From UBA830 sp002295635 (lineage in GTDB: Bacteria; Pseudomonadota; Alphaproteobacteria; MPNO01; UBA830): a DNA stretch of 64,000 bases. A program made the translations under genes and the position numbers. The stretch lies in NCBI GenBank assembly GCA_002295635.1, contig DBHK01000008.1, positions 49,462 to 113,461 of the forward strand. Direction: 5' to 3'. Every line of letters starts with the position of its first letter. Positions within the stretch are counted from its first letter, which is position 1. The notes under the pieces are model-generated. The model saw only the letters and a program-made list of their open reading frames with translations. It was not told the DNA's origin and did no database searches. This document shows, one piece after another, positions 62,857 through 64,000 of this stretch.

Positions 62857-63066
62857 ATGGAATATCTAGGGCCATATTTTAAAGATCTTATAACTCTTCT
62901 TCCTAATTGGATGCGTGAAGACTCTGTCGGCCCGGCTTTGGCGGGTATGATTACAATTGCCGGTATACTTGTACTTGTCGTTCTAATTTCAAATTTCATC
63001 TACGATCAAATCGTACTTAACAGAGCGATTGCGATCATTGGAGACCGGGACCAGGAGGCCGCATAA
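62857..63066 (+). CDS. small single-TM hypothetical protein
   Basis: This 69-residue protein starts at ATG 62857 (MEYLGPYFKDLITLLPNWM); a GTG at 62848 would add three residues. One membrane helix lies at about residues 30-52 (ALAGMITIAGILVLVVLISNFIYDQIVL). The cytoplasmic tail is short. Its TAA overlaps the ATG of the flavin reductase gene (TAATG), implying translational coupling. No family is recognised. Confidence 0.6.
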   Translation: MEYLGPYFKDLITLLPNWMREDSVGPALAGMITIAGILVLVVLISNFIYDQIVLNRAIAIIGDRDQEAA

Positions 63067-63554
63067 TGAAAACTGGAGTCGTCGTCGGAAACCCGAAACC
63101 AAAATCGCGTACTTTCGAAGCCGCTAATCTGGTGGCGGAAAAGCTGACCGGCGCGGCGCCCGATTACGTGCTCGACATCGCGGACCTCGGCGCCGGATTG
63201 CTGGAATGGGGTAATCCCGATGTTGGGGCTGCGGTCGAGACCGTGCAGGCGCTGGAGGTGGTCATCTTCGCGAGCCCGACATACAAGGCAACCTATACGG
63301 GGCTGATGAAACTGTTTCTCGATCAGATTCCGCAGGACGGGCTGGCAGGCGTCACCGCCCTGCCAGTGATGCTCGGTGCCGGTCCGGCGCACCTGTTAGC
63401 GCCGGATCTCCTGTTTAAACCCGTCCTCGTCGAACTCGGCGCGATCTGCCCGACCGCCGGTCTTTATCTTATAGACACTTCCTTTGCCGAAGACCCGCGC
63501 CTTGATGCGTGGATCGCACGCACGCGCCCGGCACTACCGGCCGGGCTCGGCTAG
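63066..63554 (+). CDS. NADPH-dependent FMN reductase
   Basis: This 162-residue flavodoxin-like reductase has VVGNPKPKSRTFEAANLVAE (FMN phosphate region) at the N terminus. ASPTYKATYTGLMKLFLDQIP is typical of NADPH-dependent FMN reductases such as SsuE/MsuE. It supplies reduced flavin to a monooxygenase; none is adjacent. The sampled bases are about 62-65% GC, clearly higher than the AT-rich flanks and the small gene before it. The codons are strongly GC-ending. Horizontal acquisition is possible. Confidence 0.88.
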   Translation: MKTGVVVGNPKPKSRTFEAANLVAEKLTGAAPDYVLDIADLGAGLLEWGNPDVGAAVETVQALEVVIFASPTYKATYTGLMKLFLDQIPQDGLAGVTALPVMLGAGPAHLLAPDLLFKPVLVELGAICPTAGLYLIDTSFAEDPRLDAWIARTRPALPAGLG

Positions 63555-64000
63555 AATCTATCGCATCTATGCACACCCTAATAGAAACAAAGATCTTCCC
63601 GTTTCTCAACTTTAAGACCCCGCTCACGGAGGTCGACTAGTATCTCTCTCTCATTAGCAGGATCGATGTTCCATAAGTCTCCATTGAGAACAGTTGTTTC
63701 CAGTCTCCCCCATCTTTTCAACGGGGGGCCTGTTCATCAACGAAAGTGTTGAGGTGGCAAAAATCCATCGACCTGGCGAACAGACTGCAAGAGTTCCGCA
63801 GCGCAAAGGCCTTCGAGATCACCTACATGCGAACGGTTTAAGTACGCGCTGTCAGGTATTTATATAATTCGCGCTGGATCACCCATCTTTGCGAAGTAGC
63901 GGCAGTATTTTCTGTATCGGTTGGCCGGGCGCGGGAAAAATCGTAAAGCTCTTAAGGGCCTGAAGCCAGTTACTGTAGCAGCTTTTTGCCCAGACCTAAT
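63555..64000. other. terminal region without a firm gene
   Basis: About 445 bp. A 47-codon minus-strand frame (63578-63721, TTG start) reads sensibly as KRWGRLETTVLNGDLW then NIDPANEREILVDLRERG but is unassigned. The right copy of the 50-bp repeat lies at 63715-63764. No complete gene is supported. Confidence 0.45.
63715..63764 (-). repeat. right copy of the diverged 50-bp repeat
   Basis: This is the partner of 62684-62733 in the same orientation, about 1 kb apart. The copies flank the small membrane protein and FMN reductase genes. The minus-strand peptide is ATSTLSLMNRPPVEK, in a frame that also continues into degenerate sequence. Confidence 0.5.

Noticed and set aside
1..64000. CRISPR arrays, insertion sequences, prophage
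   Set aside because: No regularly spaced repeats, transposase or phage structural genes were seen on either strand.

Overview
The window looks like chromosomal DNA of an alphaproteobacterium, probably a marine Rhodospirillales-like lineage. The evidence is the dapE-truA-fmt-def block, rlmN next to argG, an IalB-family periplasmic protein, a C-terminal PyrK-type [2Fe-2S] protein beside a class 1B-like dihydroorotate dehydrogenase, and the general protein sequences. The genus cannot be fixed from sequence alone. No insertion sequence, prophage or CRISPR array is visible, but several gene relics are.

Region 1 (1-13974) is mostly housekeeping: dapE, truA, fmt, def, rmuC, an MFS carrier, a GlcG/HbpS protein, tRNA-Ala(CGC), a YggT protein, folD, an EamA transporter, argG and rlmN. 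Inside it lies the clearest surprise: a peroxiredoxin gene (7900-8352) whose peroxidatic cysteine codon is an in-frame TGA. The rest of the protein is intact, so it is most likely a selenoprotein.

Region 2 (14081-24492) holds a PaaK-like AMP ligase divergent from a stand-alone MetE catalytic-domain protein, an MFS carrier, an IalB protein with a SpoU-type RNA methyltransferase, a sirtuin, and a two-gene RND efflux unit. The periplasmic adaptor of that unit carries two canonical EF-hand loops at its N terminus.

Region 3 (24805-34179) begins with a decayed short-chain dehydrogenase and continues into an array of six EamA/DMT-type transporters (four on the plus strand, two on the minus strand), with a pterin carbinolamine dehydratase between the two arms. 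It ends with a low-molecular-weight phosphatase and a leucyl aminopeptidase.

Region 4 (34180-60000) is accessory and catabolic. It contains an orphan NMT1-like binding protein, a GST, an ABC-F ATPase, two acyl-CoA ligases, two ACMSD-family amidohydrolases plus a 41-residue relic of a third, an FAD aromatic hydroxylase, an ACR3 arsenite carrier, two complete UbiD decarboxylases, two quinone-oxidoreductase-like MDR proteins, a PyrD/PyrK-like pair, an XRE regulator coupled to a TPR-dioxygenase, a metallo-beta-lactamase-fold hydrolase, a rhodanese, a TauD-type dioxygenase and a 2-hydroxyacid dehydrogenase. The core is two divergent operon-like runs: 52512-57160 on plus and 44017-52432 on minus. 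Together they look like a pathway for uptake, activation, hydroxylation, decarboxylation and reductive processing of a carboxylated (hetero)aromatic compound. The substrate is not deducible.

Region 5 (60065-64000) has an unknown protein divergent from a WYL regulator, an MFS relic, a small exported protein, and a GC-rich flavin reductase behind a one-TM protein. These last two genes are flanked by two diverged copies of the same about 50-bp coding-like relic.
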